Shown piece by piece: positions 24,007 through 33,583 of a stretch of 38,574 bases of DNA. Each line of letters starts with the position of its first letter. The first letter of the stretch is position 1. Source of the stretch: Burkholderiales bacterium (GTDB taxonomy: Bacteria; Pseudomonadota; Gammaproteobacteria; Burkholderiales; SG8-39); assembly GCA_026417035.1 (NCBI GenBank), contig JAOAEA010000037.1, forward strand, positions 1 to 38,574. Reading direction: 5' to 3'. The translations under genes and the position numbers were made by a program. The notes beneath the pieces were generated by a model. That model was not told the DNA's origin and did not search any database. It worked only from the letters and a program-made list of their open reading frames with translations.

Positions 24007-25025
24007 CAGCGCTTCGCCACCGGGTAGAGCCCCTGCGGGCGCCACAGGAGCACCAGCACCATCAGCAGGATGTTGGAGAAGAGCGCCACCTTCGGCGCGA
24101 GGAACCCGGCGTAGTTCGCGAGCAGCCCCACGAGCAGCGCGCCGACGAAACTGCCGCCGGCCGACCCGAGGCCGCCGATGATGATGACGATGAAGATGAG
24201 GATGTTCACCTGCGCCCCGATCTGCGGGATCACGCTCTGCTGGTACAGACCCCACATCACGCCGCCGAGCCCGGCGAGCGCCGAGCCCGCGACGAACACG
24301 CCGACGAAGAGCCGCCGGATGCGGTAGCCCAGCGCCTCGACCATCTCCCGGTCCTGGACGCCGGCGCGGATGAGGAGTCCCGCCTTCGTGCGGGAGAGCA
24401 CCCAGAAGATCGCCGCGAAGACGGCGAGGCCGATCACCACGGCGACGATCCGGTACTTCTCGACGGCGGCGTCGCCGATGAGGATCGCGCCGCGCAGGGC
24501 CGCGGGCAGCGGGAGCGGGATCGCCTGCGGCCCCCAGATCACCTTGATCAGCTCCTCGCCGACGATCATCCCGCCCATCGTGATGAGGATCTGCTTGAGG
24601 TGCTGCCCGTAGACCGGCCGGATGATCACGCGCTCGAACGCCATGCCGACGGCGCCCGCGACGGCCATCGCGACCGCCATCGCCGCGAAGATCGCGGCGA
24701 GGTTCGCGGCGAGGCTCTGCGACGCGGTCCAGTCCGCCATGCCGCCGAGGACGGTGGTCGCGAGGAACGCGCCGAGCGCGATGAACACGCCGTGTCCGAA
24801 GTTGAGGACGTCCATCAGGCCGAAGACGAGCGTGAGCCCCGAGGCGATGATGAAGATGATGAGGCCCATCGCGATGCCCGCCACGGTGAGCGTCACCCAG
24901 GTCGGGAACGACCCGACGAGGGGCGCCGCGGCGAGCGCGAGGAGCGGCACGAGCAGGAGCGGCAGGAGGTCCGTGCGCACCTTCGGCAGTGCCTCGGGGG
25001 CGGGCGCGACAGCGGGCGCTTCCAT
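24006..25025 (-). CDS. livH: Branched-chain amino acid-type ABC transporter permease LivH
   Basis: A 339-residue inner-membrane permease with about eight hydrophobic segments. GLTLVFGLMDVLNFGHGVFI is the LivH family signature; the coupling motif is in AGVQDREMVEALGY. It has an N-terminal cytosolic extension of about 20 residues (MEAPAVAPAPEALPKVRTDL) before the first segment, slightly longer than usual. Between livF (12-nt gap) and livM (1-nt overlap) in the minus-strand operon. Forms the channel with LivM. Confidence 0.95.
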   Translation of the reverse strand: MEAPAVAPAPEALPKVRTDLLPLLLVPLLALAAAPLVGSFPTWVTLTVAGIAMGLIIFIIASGLTLVFGLMDVLNFGHGVFIALGAFLATTVLGGMADWTASQSLAANLAAIFAAMAVAMAVAGAVGMAFERVIIRPVYGQHLKQILITMGGMIVGEELIKVIWGPQAIPLPLPAALRGAILIGDAAVEKYRIVAVVIGLAVFAAIFWVLSRTKAGLLIRAGVQDREMVEALGYRIRRLFVGVFVAGSALAGLGGVMWGLYQQSVIPQIGAQVNILIFIVIIIGGLGSAGGSFVGALLVGLLANYAGFLAPKVALFSNILLMVLVLLWRPQGLYPVAKR

Positions 25026-25037
25026 CGGCCGGCCCCT

Positions 25038-25771
<734 letters not shown>

Positions 25772-25775
<4 letters not shown>

Positions 25776-26530
25776 GCCTGCGCCCCCACGCCGAGGTAGG
25801 CCTCCTGCACGACCGGCGAGGCGATCACCGCGGCCGGCTCGCCGTCGGCGACGAGCGCGCCGTTGTGCAGGACGATGATGCGGTCGGCGAGCTCCCGGAC
25901 GACGTCCATCTTGTGCTCGACGAGCAGGATGGTCTTGTCGCGCTCGCCCTTCAGCCGGCGCACGAGGTCGAGGATCACCGGCACCTCGTCGACGCTCATG
26001 CCCGCGGTCGGCTCGTCGAACATGAAGACGTCGGGCTCGAGCGCCATCAGGATCGCGACCTCGAGCTTGCGCTGGTCGCCGTGCGCGAGCGCGGCGGCCG
26101 CGACGTGGCGCCGGTCCTTGAGCGCCACCAGCTCGAGCACCTCCTCGGCCTTGCCCACGAGCTCGCGGTGGTTGGACCAGACGCTCCACAGGTTGAGGCC
26201 GAGCCGCGCCCGGGACTGCACCGCCAGCCGCACGTTCTCGAGCACCGTGAGGTTCGGGAAGAGGTTGGTGAGCTGGAAGGCGCGGCCGATGCCGCGGCGC
26301 GTGCGCAGCGGCGCGCTCATCGCCGAGAGGTCCTCGCCGTGCAGGAACACCTGGCCGGCGGTCGCCCTGAGCTGGCCCGAGATCAGGTTGAAGTAAGTGG
26401 TCTTGCCCGCGCCGTTCGGCCCGACGATCGCGGTGAGCGTGCCGGGCGCGAACGCGCACGAGACCGAGTCGACGGCCACGTGGCCGCCGAACCGGATCGT
26501 GAGGTTGCGGGTTTCGAGCGAGACGGACAT
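25772..26530 (-). CDS. livG: ABC transporter ATP-binding protein LivG
   Basis: A 252-residue ATPase, partner of LivF. Walker A is GPNGAGKTT, Walker B is VFMFDEP, and the H-loop is ILLVEHKMDVV. GRAFQLTNLFPNLTVLENV is the LivG-type Q-loop region. The ABC signature is ALAHGDQRKLE instead of the common LSYGxQR form, which leaves the Gly and Gln but replaces the usual Ser with Ala; this looks like a subfamily variant, not damage. It begins 100 nt after livK, and the gap holds an inverted repeat. Confidence 0.95.
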
Positions 26531-26575
26531 GGCGGCGCGGGAGGCCAGCGGCTCCGCGGCGCAGGATCGAGGCTC

Positions 26576-26624
26576 CGGGATCCGGCGGTCGCGAGGCTGC
26601 GCCGGCCCCGAATCCCGGATCCCG
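26576..26624 (-). repeat. Inverted repeat between livK and livG
   Basis: CGGGATCCG (26576-26584) and CGGATCCCG (26616-26624) are perfect 9-nt inverted copies 31 nt apart, in the 100-nt gap between livK and livG. A hairpin here could protect the livK message and lower downstream transcription, a common way to make more binding protein than permease. Function inferred from position. Confidence 0.5.
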
Positions 26625-26630
26625 AACCCC

Positions 26631-27812
26631 TCAGCGCTTGTTGCGGATCGGGATGTCGAGCTCCTCGGGCTTGATCTCGCGCACGAGCACCGGCACCGCC
26701 CAGGGCACGGCGGGGTCGTTCTTGATCTTGAAGTGGTACATCGACTGCATCGCCTGGTGGTCTTCCTTGCGGAAGGTCATCTTGCCCTTGGGCGTGTCGA
26801 AGCTCATGCCCTCCATGGCGGCGATCAGCTTCTCGGTGTTGGTGCTGCCCGCCTTCTTGATCGCCTCGACGATCGCCATGCCGGCCGCCATGCCGCCCGC
26901 GGTGAAGAAATCGGGCGGTGCCTTGAAGCGCTTGTAGTGCTCGGCGACGAGCCAGCGGTTGGCCGGGTTCTGGGGGATCTCGTAGTAGTAGTAGGCCGCG
27001 CCCTCCATGCCCGGCGCGACCTTGTAGTTCGCCAGCGCCGGCAGGATGTTGCCGCCGCTCGCGAGCTCGATGCCGTAGCGCTCCGGCTGCAGGTTGGCGA
27101 TGTTGAACGGGTTCGCCGCGCCGGCCCAGATGATGAAGATCACCTTGCGGCCCGGCTTGTCCTTGAGGGCGTCGAAGATGCGCTGCGCGCCCGCGGTGAA
27201 GTCGGTGGTGTTCTGCGGCAGGTACTCCTCGTGGACCACCTTGGCCTTCTTCAGGAAGTCCTTCACCGCCTTGGCGCCGTCGCGGCCGAAGGCGTAGTCC
27301 TGCGCGAGGATCGCCACGTTCGTGCCCTCCTTGTCGAGCACGACGGCGTTCGCGGCGGCGTCCTGGCTCGAGTTCCGGCCGGTGCGGAAGATGTAGCGGT
27401 TCCACTTGTCGCCGGTGATCGAGTCGGCGACCGCCGGCTCGACCAGCAGGATCTTCTTGTACTCCTCGGCAACGGGCAGCATCGCGAGCGCGACGCCCGA
27501 CGAGGTCGGTCCGACCGCGATGTCCACCTTGTCGTCCGCGTAGGCGGCGGCGAGCTGCGCCTTGCCCACGTCGGGCTTGCCCTGTGTGTCCTTCTCGATC
27601 ACCACCAGCTTGCGGCCGTTCACCATCATCGTGCCGTTGGTGGCGTAGTCGAGGCCCAGCATCAGGCCGGTCTGGGTCTGCTTGGCGTAGGCCTCGAGCG
27701 GCCCGGTCTTGTCGTAGACGTGCGCGATCCGGATGTCCTGCGCCCGCGCGGCGCCGCCCGCGAGGGCAAGCGCGCCGATCGCGAGTCCGGCGAGAAAACG
27801 CTTCGAAATCAT
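26631..27812 (-). CDS. Periplasmic substrate-binding protein of the liv-type ABC importer
   Basis: A 393-residue type I periplasmic binding protein (LivK/Peripla_BP_6). Residues 1-25 are a Sec signal (MISKRFLAGLAIGALALAGG, with likely cleavage after ARA before QD). The mature domain opens IRIAHVYDKTGPLEAYAKQT and has DYATNG and AILAQDYAFGRDGA blocks. This subgroup of LivK-like proteins often binds compounds other than leucine, isoleucine and valine, such as aromatic or other carboxylic acids, so no ligand is given. GGAGGAGG lies just before ATG 27810-27812, favouring it over an in-frame ATG 81 nt upstream. First gene of the operon; divergent from the MalT-type regulator. Confidence 0.93.
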   Translation of the reverse strand: MISKRFLAGLAIGALALAGGAARAQDIRIAHVYDKTGPLEAYAKQTQTGLMLGLDYATNGTMMVNGRKLVVIEKDTQGKPDVGKAQLAAAYADDKVDIAVGPTSSGVALAMLPVAEEYKKILLVEPAVADSITGDKWNRYIFRTGRNSSQDAAANAVVLDKEGTNVAILAQDYAFGRDGAKAVKDFLKKAKVVHEEYLPQNTTDFTAGAQRIFDALKDKPGRKVIFIIWAGAANPFNIANLQPERYGIELASGGNILPALANYKVAPGMEGAAYYYYEIPQNPANRWLVAEHYKRFKAPPDFFTAGGMAAGMAIVEAIKKAGSTNTEKLIAAMEGMSFDTPKGKMTFRKEDHQAMQSMYHFKIKNDPAVPWAVPVLVREIKPEELDIPIRNKR

Positions 27813-27901
27813 GACTCCTCCTCCGAGATGGAATGTCCCCGCGTCCCGCACGGGCCTCTCCGGGCCCCACGCGGGTGCCAGCCGCGAGCCCACGGCCGGG
27901 C

Positions 27902-27930
27902 CTGCCGCGTCCCGGGCTCGTTCCTATAAT
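27902..27930 (+). promoter_or_regulatory. Candidate promoter of the MalT/LuxR regulator gene
   Basis: A perfect TATAAT at 27925-27930, striking in such GC-rich DNA, with a weak -35 CTGCCG (27902-27907, 3/6) at 17-nt spacing. Transcription would start near 27937, excluding the in-frame ATG at 27929 and supporting ATG 27989. Confidence 0.55.
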
Positions 27931-27988
27931 GCTGCCGAATCGAGCGCCCGGCATCACCCCCCGAAAGGGGGGAAACCCGCGCCACGCG

Positions 27989-30679
27989 ATGGCGAAACCG
28001 CACCCCGCCGCCCCGCCGGTCACGAAGCTGACGCCGCCGTCGAGCGAGGCGCTCGTCCTCGCACGCCCCCGCGTGCTGGCGAAGCTCGGCGAGCTCGCGA
28101 CGCGCAAGCTGGCCGTCGTCACCGCGCCCACCGGATCGGGAAAATCGACGCTCCTCGCGCAGGCGACGGTGGAGCTCGCGAGCCGCGGCTTCGAGACCTG
28201 CTGGCTGTCGCTCGACGCAGCCGACAACGAGCCGCGGCGGTTCTTCGCGAACCTGGTGGCCGCGATCCGGCAGGCGCGTCCCGGCGCGGGGGCGGCGACG
28301 CTCGAGCTCCTTCGTTCCGCGGCCGACGTCCCCACCCAGGACCTCGCCGCCGCGCTCATCAACGACCTGATGGCGGGCGACGCGCCGCTCGCGGTGTTCC
28401 TCGACGACTTCCAGGAGATCGTCCGCGCCGAGGTGCACGCGGCGCTCGCCTACCTCCTGCAGTACTCGCCGGCGGGCGTGCGCTTCGCGATCGCGAGCCA
28501 GACCCGCCTGCCGGTCTCGGTCGCGCGGCTGCGCGCCCGCAACGCACTCGTGGCGCTCGATTTCGCCGACCTGCGGTTCTCGCTCGACGAGATCCGCGCC
28601 TACGTCGCCGCCGCCGGAGCGCGTCCGCTCTCCGAAGGTGACCTGCGGGCCCTGGAGGAGCAGACGGAGGGCTGGATCTGCGGCCTGCAGCTCGCGACGA
28701 TCGCCATGGGCGAGCGCAGCGCCGAGGACGTCCTCGCCGGCCCCAGCCGGGCGGAGGGCTTCGCCGACTACCTGCTCGAGGACATCCTCGCACGCCAGCC
28801 CGCGGATCTGCAGCGCTTCCTGCTCGACACCGCCATCCTCGACCGCTTCTGCGCGCCCCTGTGCGACGCGCTGTGCGGCCCGGGAAGCGCCGAGCGCATC
28901 GCCGCGCTCGAGCGCGCCAACCTGTTCGTCGTGCGCACCGACGCCGAGCGGGTGTGGTTCCGCTACCACCACCTCTTCTCGGCCTTCCTGCGTGCGCGGG
29001 TGCGCGCCGCCGCGGAGCCGCGGACGGCCGGGCTCCACGCGCGCGCGGCGCGCTGGTTCGCCGGGCGGGGCAACCACGCCGAGGCGATCCGCTACGCGGT
29101 CGCGGGCGGCGTCACCGGCCTCGCCTGCGAGCTGCTCGAGCGCTGGGGCCGGCTGCTCCTGCGCGAGGGGGACTTCAAGGCGCTCCACTATTGGCTCGCC
29201 GAGCTGCCGCGCGCGGCCGTGCGCAGCTCGCCGGAGCTCTCCACGCTCGACGCCTGGGCCGAGCTCTACCGCGGCGACCCGCTCGCGGCGCGCGCGGCGA
29301 TCGACGCCGCCGAGGCGGCGCTCGGCGAGCGCGGGCGCGCCGGCGATGGCGCCGCGCAGCGGCTCGCCGGCGAGCTGCAGATCGCGCGCACCATGTCGGG
29401 CGTCACGCGCTACGACCTGCCGGACGTCGCCGGACTGCGCGCCGACCTGCCCGCGCTCTTCGGCGCGGAGGACGCGCTGCAGCGGGCCTACGCGCACGTC
29501 GTGCTCGGCTATGCCGCGCGGCTCGCGGGAGCGCTCGAGGACGCGCGCCGCAACTACGCCGAGGGCCGGCGCATCGCCGAGGCGAGCGGGCAGACGGTGG
29601 TCGCCCTCATGGCGCGCTACAACCTCGCGATGGTGGATTACCTCTCGGCACGGCCCGATGCCGCGGCCGCGGAGCTTGGCCGCTGGCTCGGCGATGCGCG
29701 CAACCGCCCGTGGCTGCGCACCGGCAGCGCCGCCTTCCTGCGCGCCGCGCTCGGGCTCGTGTCGCTCGACCGGGACGAGGCCGCCGCGGCGCTCGCCGCG
29801 CTCGACGAAGCCGTCGAGATCCTGGACGCCACGCAGACCTACGCGTACGTCGGCATCGCGCAAGCGATCCGGGCGCAGGCCAGGATGCGGCTGGGCGACG
29901 CCGACGGCGCGGCGGCCGACCTCAAGCGCGCCGAGTCGATCGGCGCGCAGCGCGACCTCGGCCGCGTGCTCATCCGCGCCCACGTCACGGGCGCGCGGGT
30001 CGCCTGCCGGCGGGGCGACCTCGACGCGGCCGCCGCGCACCTCGCCGCGGCGCGTTCCGCGCTCGAGCGCTCCGGCCATCTCGCGCAGACGCCGCAGACC
30101 GAGCACGTCCAGGCGTTCGGCGCGGCCTCGGCCGAGCTCGACATCGCGCGCGGCCGCGTCACCGAGGCCCTGCGTACGCTCGCCCCGGCGCTTCGCGATG
30201 CGCGCCGCGCGGGACGCACCCGCACGGCGGTCGAGCTCCTCGTGCTGCAGGCGCTCGCGTGGCTCGCCGGCGGCAACGCGGCGAAGGCCGCCGAGCGCAT
30301 CGGCGAGGCGCTCGCGCTCGCGATGCCGGGCGAGCTCGCCTATCCGTTCGTGGGCCTGGGCGAGCGCCTCGGCGCCGTCCTCGCTCTCGTGCCGCAAACC
30401 CATCCGCAGGCCGCGTTCGCCGACGGGCTCGCCGCGCGCATGGGCCCCGCGGCCCTGCCGCGCGCGCCGGCACCGGTGCGCAGCGACGCCCTGCACCAGC
30501 GCGAGCTGCAGATCCTCGGGCTCCTCGGGTTGGGTTTGCGTAACCGCGAGATCGGGGCGCGGCTCTTCATCTCGGAGGAGACGGTCAAGTGGTACCTCAA
30601 GCGGATCTTCGAAGCGCTCGGCGTCGCCAACCGCACGCACGCGCTCGTGCGCGCGCGCGAGCTGGGGCTCTTGCGGTGA
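27989..30679 (+). CDS. MalT-like LuxR-family transcriptional regulator (STAND ATPase)
   Basis: An 896-residue regulator, close to MalT in length (about 900). Walker A APTGSGKST is at 46-54, Walker B (AVFLDDFQE) at about 133-141, then an arm region and a long Ala-rich helical repeat region of TPR type (about 330-800). The C-terminal LuxR HTH is at about 832-895 (RELQILGLLGLGLRNREIGARL, then ISEETVKWYLKRIFEALG). Such proteins bind ATP and an inducer, oligomerise and activate promoters. It is divergent from the liv operon and only 10 nt upstream of an acyl-CoA ligase gene, so it probably controls one or both. The ribosome-binding site is poor: AGGGGGG sits 17 nt from the ATG. Confidence 0.92.
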   Translation: MAKPHPAAPPVTKLTPPSSEALVLARPRVLAKLGELATRKLAVVTAPTGSGKSTLLAQATVELASRGFETCWLSLDAADNEPRRFFANLVAAIRQARPGAGAATLELLRSAADVPTQDLAAALINDLMAGDAPLAVFLDDFQEIVRAEVHAALAYLLQYSPAGVRFAIASQTRLPVSVARLRARNALVALDFADLRFSLDEIRAYVAAAGARPLSEGDLRALEEQTEGWICGLQLATIAMGERSAEDVLAGPSRAEGFADYLLEDILARQPADLQRFLLDTAILDRFCAPLCDALCGPGSAERIAALERANLFVVRTDAERVWFRYHHLFSAFLRARVRAAAEPRTAGLHARAARWFAGRGNHAEAIRYAVAGGVTGLACELLERWGRLLLREGDFKALHYWLAELPRAAVRSSPELSTLDAWAELYRGDPLAARAAIDAAEAALGERGRAGDGAAQRLAGELQIARTMSGVTRYDLPDVAGLRADLPALFGAEDALQRAYAHVVLGYAARLAGALEDARRNYAEGRRIAEASGQTVVALMARYNLAMVDYLSARPDAAAAELGRWLGDARNRPWLRTGSAAFLRAALGLVSLDRDEAAAALAALDEAVEILDATQTYAYVGIAQAIRAQARMRLGDADGAAADLKRAESIGAQRDLGRVLIRAHVTGARVACRRGDLDAAAAHLAAARSALERSGHLAQTPQTEHVQAFGAASAELDIARGRVTEALRTLAPALRDARRAGRTRTAVELLVLQALAWLAGGNAAKAAERIGEALALAMPGELAYPFVGLGERLGAVLALVPQTHPQAAFADGLAARMGPAALPRAPAPVRSDALHQRELQILGLLGLGLRNREIGARLFISEETVKWYLKRIFEALGVANRTHALVRARELGLLR

Positions 30680-30689
30680 GCGCGCGCCG

Positions 30690-32222
30690 ATGAACGTCGC
30701 CGAGCTCCTGGCGCGCGCCGCGCGCGTGTTCCCCGACGCACCGGCGATCGTCGCGGGCGAGCGCACCCACGCGACCTACGCGGCCTTCGCGCGCCGGGCG
30801 GCCGCGCTCGCCGCGGGGCTGCGCGAGGACCTCGGCCTCGCGCCGGGCGATCGCGTGGGGTTGTTCATGGCGAACTGTCCGCAGTACCTCGAGGTGCTCT
30901 GGGGGACGTGGTGGGCGGGGCTCGCGGCGGTGCCGATCAACGCGAAGCTGCACCCGCGCGAGGCGGAGTACATCCTCGGCCACTCCGGCGCCCGCGTCTG
31001 CTTCGTCACCGCGGACCTGCCGCCTCCGGGACGGGGCGTCCCCGGCCTCGAGCGGGTGATCGACGTCGCCTCGTCCGAGTACGGCGCGCTCGTCGCAGGC
31101 GGGAGCGCGCCCGCGATCGCCCCGGCGGCGCCGGACGGTCTCGCGTGGCTCTTCTACACGAGCGGCACGACCGGCCGCCCCAAGGGCGTCGAAATCACGC
31201 ACCGCAACCTGATGACGATGGCGCTCTGCTACTTCGCCGACGTGGACGCGATCGCCCCCGGCGACGCGATCGTCCACGCGGCGCCGATGTCGCACGGCTC
31301 GGGCATCTACTGCGTGCCGCACGTGCTCGCCGCGGCGAAGCAGGTCGTGCCCGAGTCCGGCGGCTTCGACCCGGCGGAGATCTTCGCGCTGGTGCGAGCG
31401 CATCCCGGCACGGCGATGTTCGCGGCGCCGACGATGGTGAAGCGGCTCGTAGACCACGCGCGGTCGCGCGCGCCGGCGCTCGACAACCTCAAGACCGTCG
31501 TCTACGGCGGCGGCCCGATGTACCGCGCCGACATCCGCGACGCGATGGCCGTGATGGGACCGCGGTTCGCGCAGATCTACGGCCAGGGCGAGAGCCCGAT
31601 GACGATCACGGCGCTCTCCAAGCGCCACCATGCCGACACCGGGCATCCGCGCCACGAGGCGCGGCTCGCCTCGGTGGGCGTCGCGCAGTCCGCGGTCGAG
31701 GTGCGCGTCGCCGGGGCGGACGACGCGCCGCTTCCTCCCGGCGAGGTCGGCGAGATCCTGGTGCGCGGCGACGCCGTGATGCGCGGCTACTGGGCGAACC
31801 CGGAGGCGAGCGCCGCGACGCTCGCGAACGGGTGGCTGCACACCGGCGACGTCGGCGTGCTCGACGCGGACGGCTTCCTCACGCTCAAGGACCGCTCGAA
31901 GGACCTCATCATCTCGGGCGGCTCCAACATCTACCCGCGCGAGGTCGAGGAAGTGCTGCTCGCGCATCCCGGCGTCGCCGAGGTCTCGGTGGTCGGACGC
32001 GCGCATCCCGAGTGGGGCGAGGAAGTCGTCGCGTTCGTCGTGCGCGCCCCCGGCGCCGCCCTCGGCGAAGCCGAACTCGACCGGCTGTGTCTCGCGAACA
32101 TCGCCCGCTTCAAGCGGCCGAAGGCCTACCGTTTCGTGGACGCGCTGCCGAAGAACAACTACGGAAAGGTCCTCAAGACCGAGCTCCGGGAGCGCCTCGC
32201 GCGCGAGCGGAGCGACGGCTGA
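30690..32222 (+). CDS. AMP-dependent acyl-CoA ligase
   Basis: A 510-residue class I adenylate-forming enzyme (ANL superfamily). The P-loop FYTSGTTGRPKG is at about 155-166, the A5-type motif is IYGQGESPM, then GWLHTGDVG and the hinge KDRSKDLIISGGSNIYPREVE; the catalytic lysine is Lys493 in NNYGKVLKTE. It makes an acyl-CoA from a carboxylic acid, ATP and CoA, in the cytosol; chain type cannot be read from sequence. It starts 10 nt after the MalT-type regulator stop, so the two are likely one operon. Its last 42 nt are repeated 97 nt downstream. The enzyme may activate what the divergent liv system imports (inference). Confidence 0.92.
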   Translation: MNVAELLARAARVFPDAPAIVAGERTHATYAAFARRAAALAAGLREDLGLAPGDRVGLFMANCPQYLEVLWGTWWAGLAAVPINAKLHPREAEYILGHSGARVCFVTADLPPPGRGVPGLERVIDVASSEYGALVAGGSAPAIAPAAPDGLAWLFYTSGTTGRPKGVEITHRNLMTMALCYFADVDAIAPGDAIVHAAPMSHGSGIYCVPHVLAAAKQVVPESGGFDPAEIFALVRAHPGTAMFAAPTMVKRLVDHARSRAPALDNLKTVVYGGGPMYRADIRDAMAVMGPRFAQIYGQGESPMTITALSKRHHADTGHPRHEARLASVGVAQSAVEVRVAGADDAPLPPGEVGEILVRGDAVMRGYWANPEASAATLANGWLHTGDVGVLDADGFLTLKDRSKDLIISGGSNIYPREVEEVLLAHPGVAEVSVVGRAHPEWGEEVVAFVVRAPGAALGEAELDRLCLANIARFKRPKAYRFVDALPKNNYGKVLKTELRERLARERSDG

Positions 32223-32312
32223 CTTCGGGGAGCCGCGAGGGGGCCTGCCCTCTCGCGATCGTGCCATCCCCAAGACCGAGCTCCGGGAGCGCCTCGCGCG
32301 CGAGCGGAGCGA
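32174..32312 (+). repeat. Duplicated 3' end of the acyl-CoA ligase gene
   Basis: The 42 nt at 32174-32215, encoding the C-terminus KTELRERLARERS of the ligase, recur exactly at 32271-32312 (offset 97 nt). With two mismatches the similarity continues through the TGA codon in both copies (32222 and 32319). The second copy would end RERSEA. This is either a local duplication or the scar of a deleted paralogous ligase gene. Confidence 0.85.
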
Positions 32313-32345
32313 GGCCTGATCCCCGGGTGGGCTGCCGCGCGGCGA

Positions 32346-32657
32346 TCAGACGACCCCGAACTCGACCTCGTATTTCGCGACGAACACGTCGAGCCGCTCG
32401 GCCGCCAGGAGGGCGAGGAACCGTTCCGCGAGCTCGGGCGGCGTGACGAAGTGGAGCACCACCGGCAGCTTGCCGGCGAGCTCGAAGAAGCGCTCCGCGT
32501 GCACGCCGTGCCGGCCGAAGCCCTGGATCGCCCGCAGCGCCGAGCCGCCGGGCAGCCCGGTCTCGCGCGCCTTCTCGACGAGCCATTCGTAGAGGAGCCG
32601 GCCGCCGTGGCGGCGGTCCTCCTCGACGTAGATGACGAGCGCCACGCCTTTCCGCAT
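32346..32657 (-). CDS. DUF190 family protein
   Basis: A 103-residue DUF190 protein, a PII-like small alpha/beta fold: VALVIYVEEDRRHGGRLLYEWLVEKA, then ALRAIQGFGRHG and PVVLHFVTPPE. DUF190 genes are frequently next to fluoride channel genes, as here (4-nt gap to fluC), but no molecular function is established. The start is the ATG at 32655-32657. Last gene in the moaE-fluC-DUF190 unit. Possibly a ligand-sensing regulator of the channel (inference from fold and context). Confidence 0.9.
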   Translation of the reverse strand: MRKGVALVIYVEEDRRHGGRLLYEWLVEKARETGLPGGSALRAIQGFGRHGVHAERFFELAGKLPVVLHFVTPPELAERFLALLAAERLDVFVAKYEVEFGVV

Positions 32658-32661
32658 CGCC

Positions 32662-33051
32662 TCACCCCTTCAGCCAGCGCACCGCGTACATCCCGAGTAC
32701 CGTCAGCGCTAGCGACGATGCGAGGTGGCTCCCGACGTGCGCCACGGCCCAGCTCCACTGCGCGCGCGCCAGCAGCGCGACCGCCTCCGCCGAGAAGGTC
32801 GAGAAGGTGGTGAGCGCGCCAAGGAACCCGGTGATCACGAAGAGCCGCGCTTCGGGCGGAATGCCGGGATGCTCGGCGAAGAGCTGGATCGCGACGCCGA
32901 TCAGGAACCCGCCGATCGCGTTGGCGGCGAGCGTGCCCATCGGCAACTCGGGAACCAGCGCGTTGAGGAGGCTCCCGAGGCCCCAGCGCGCCCAGGCACC
33001 GAGCACGGCACCGGCGCCGACGGCGAGGAAGCCGGCGATCGGCACGCTCAC
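32662..33051 (-). CDS. fluC: Fluoride channel FluC (CrcB)
   Basis: A 129-residue inner-membrane protein with four hydrophobic segments, the usual size for a Fluc dual-topology dimer. Key positions are visible: GAVLGAWARWGLG with Arg22, PMGTLAANAIGG with Asn44 (pore), and GFLGALTTFSTFS with the fluoride-lining Phe83 and Phe86. It exports fluoride. The start is GTG (33049-33051), overlapping the moaE stop as GTGA; upstream ATG candidates lie inside moaE. No fluoride riboswitch can be seen, and none would fit directly in front of this gene given the overlap. Confidence 0.94.
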   Translation of the reverse strand: MSVPIAGFLAVGAGAVLGAWARWGLGSLLNALVPELPMGTLAANAIGGFLIGVAIQLFAEHPGIPPEARLFVITGFLGALTTFSTFSAEAVALLARAQWSWAVAHVGSHLASSLALTVLGMYAVRWLKG

Positions 33052-33521
33052 GCGGCGTTCTTCTCGTCCGCGCCCCAGCGCGCGGCCGCTTCGTCGTCGC
33101 CCGCGCGCGCGTCGACCCAGCGCGCGCCCTGCGGCGTCTGCTCCTTTTTCCAGAACGGGGCACGCGTCTTCAGGTAATCCATGATGAACTCGCACGCGGC
33201 GAATGCCTCGCCGCGGTGCGCGCCGGCGACGGCGACGAGGACGATCTGGTCGGCGGGCCGCAACTCGCCGACACGGTGGATCACGGTCACGTCCACGACA
33301 CGCCAGCGCGCCATGGCCTCGTCCACGATCTTCGCGAGCGCCTTCTCGGTCATGCCCGGGTAGTGCTCGAGCGTCATCGTCGTGACGGCGTCACCCTCGT
33401 TGACGTCGCGGCAGACGCCCACGAAGCTCGCCACGGCGCCGACCTTCGGGTCGCCGGCACGCAGTCGCGCCGTCTCCGCGCCCGCGTCGAAGTCTTCGGT
33501 CTGCACTCGGATCGTGGGCAT
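33048..33521 (-). CDS. moaE: Molybdopterin synthase catalytic subunit MoaE
   Basis: A 157-residue MoaE. It has GAVASFVGVCRD, LEHYPGMTEK, VTVIHRVGELRPAD and the C-terminal active-site block MDYLKTRAPFWKKE, with Lys118 and Lys125 corresponding to the catalytic lysines. MoaE, with thiocarboxylated MoaD, puts the dithiolene sulfurs into precursor Z to make molybdopterin in the cytosol. The tail after residue 130 is longer than usual (RAGDDEAAARWGADEKNAA). Separated from moaD by 274 nt that include a tandem repeat; overlaps fluC by 4 nt. Confidence 0.96.
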   Translation of the reverse strand: MPTIRVQTEDFDAGAETARLRAGDPKVGAVASFVGVCRDVNEGDAVTTMTLEHYPGMTEKALAKIVDEAMARWRVVDVTVIHRVGELRPADQIVLVAVAGAHRGEAFAACEFIMDYLKTRAPFWKKEQTPQGARWVDARAGDDEAAARWGADEKNAA

Positions 33522-33583
33522 GGTCCTATGACCTCTCGTTCTCTCGACCTGCGCCCCTGAGGGTCAGGGCTGGGGTCTCGTCG

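Noticed and set aside
27813..27960. TGGCAC near the livK start resembling the -24 half of a sigma-54 promoter
   Set aside because: The required -12 TTGC element is missing at the correct distance; the sequence there is G-rich without the invariant GC.
32662..33060. Fluoride riboswitch in front of fluC
   Set aside because: fluC overlaps moaE by 4 nt, and I could not find the riboswitch core in the sequence before it.
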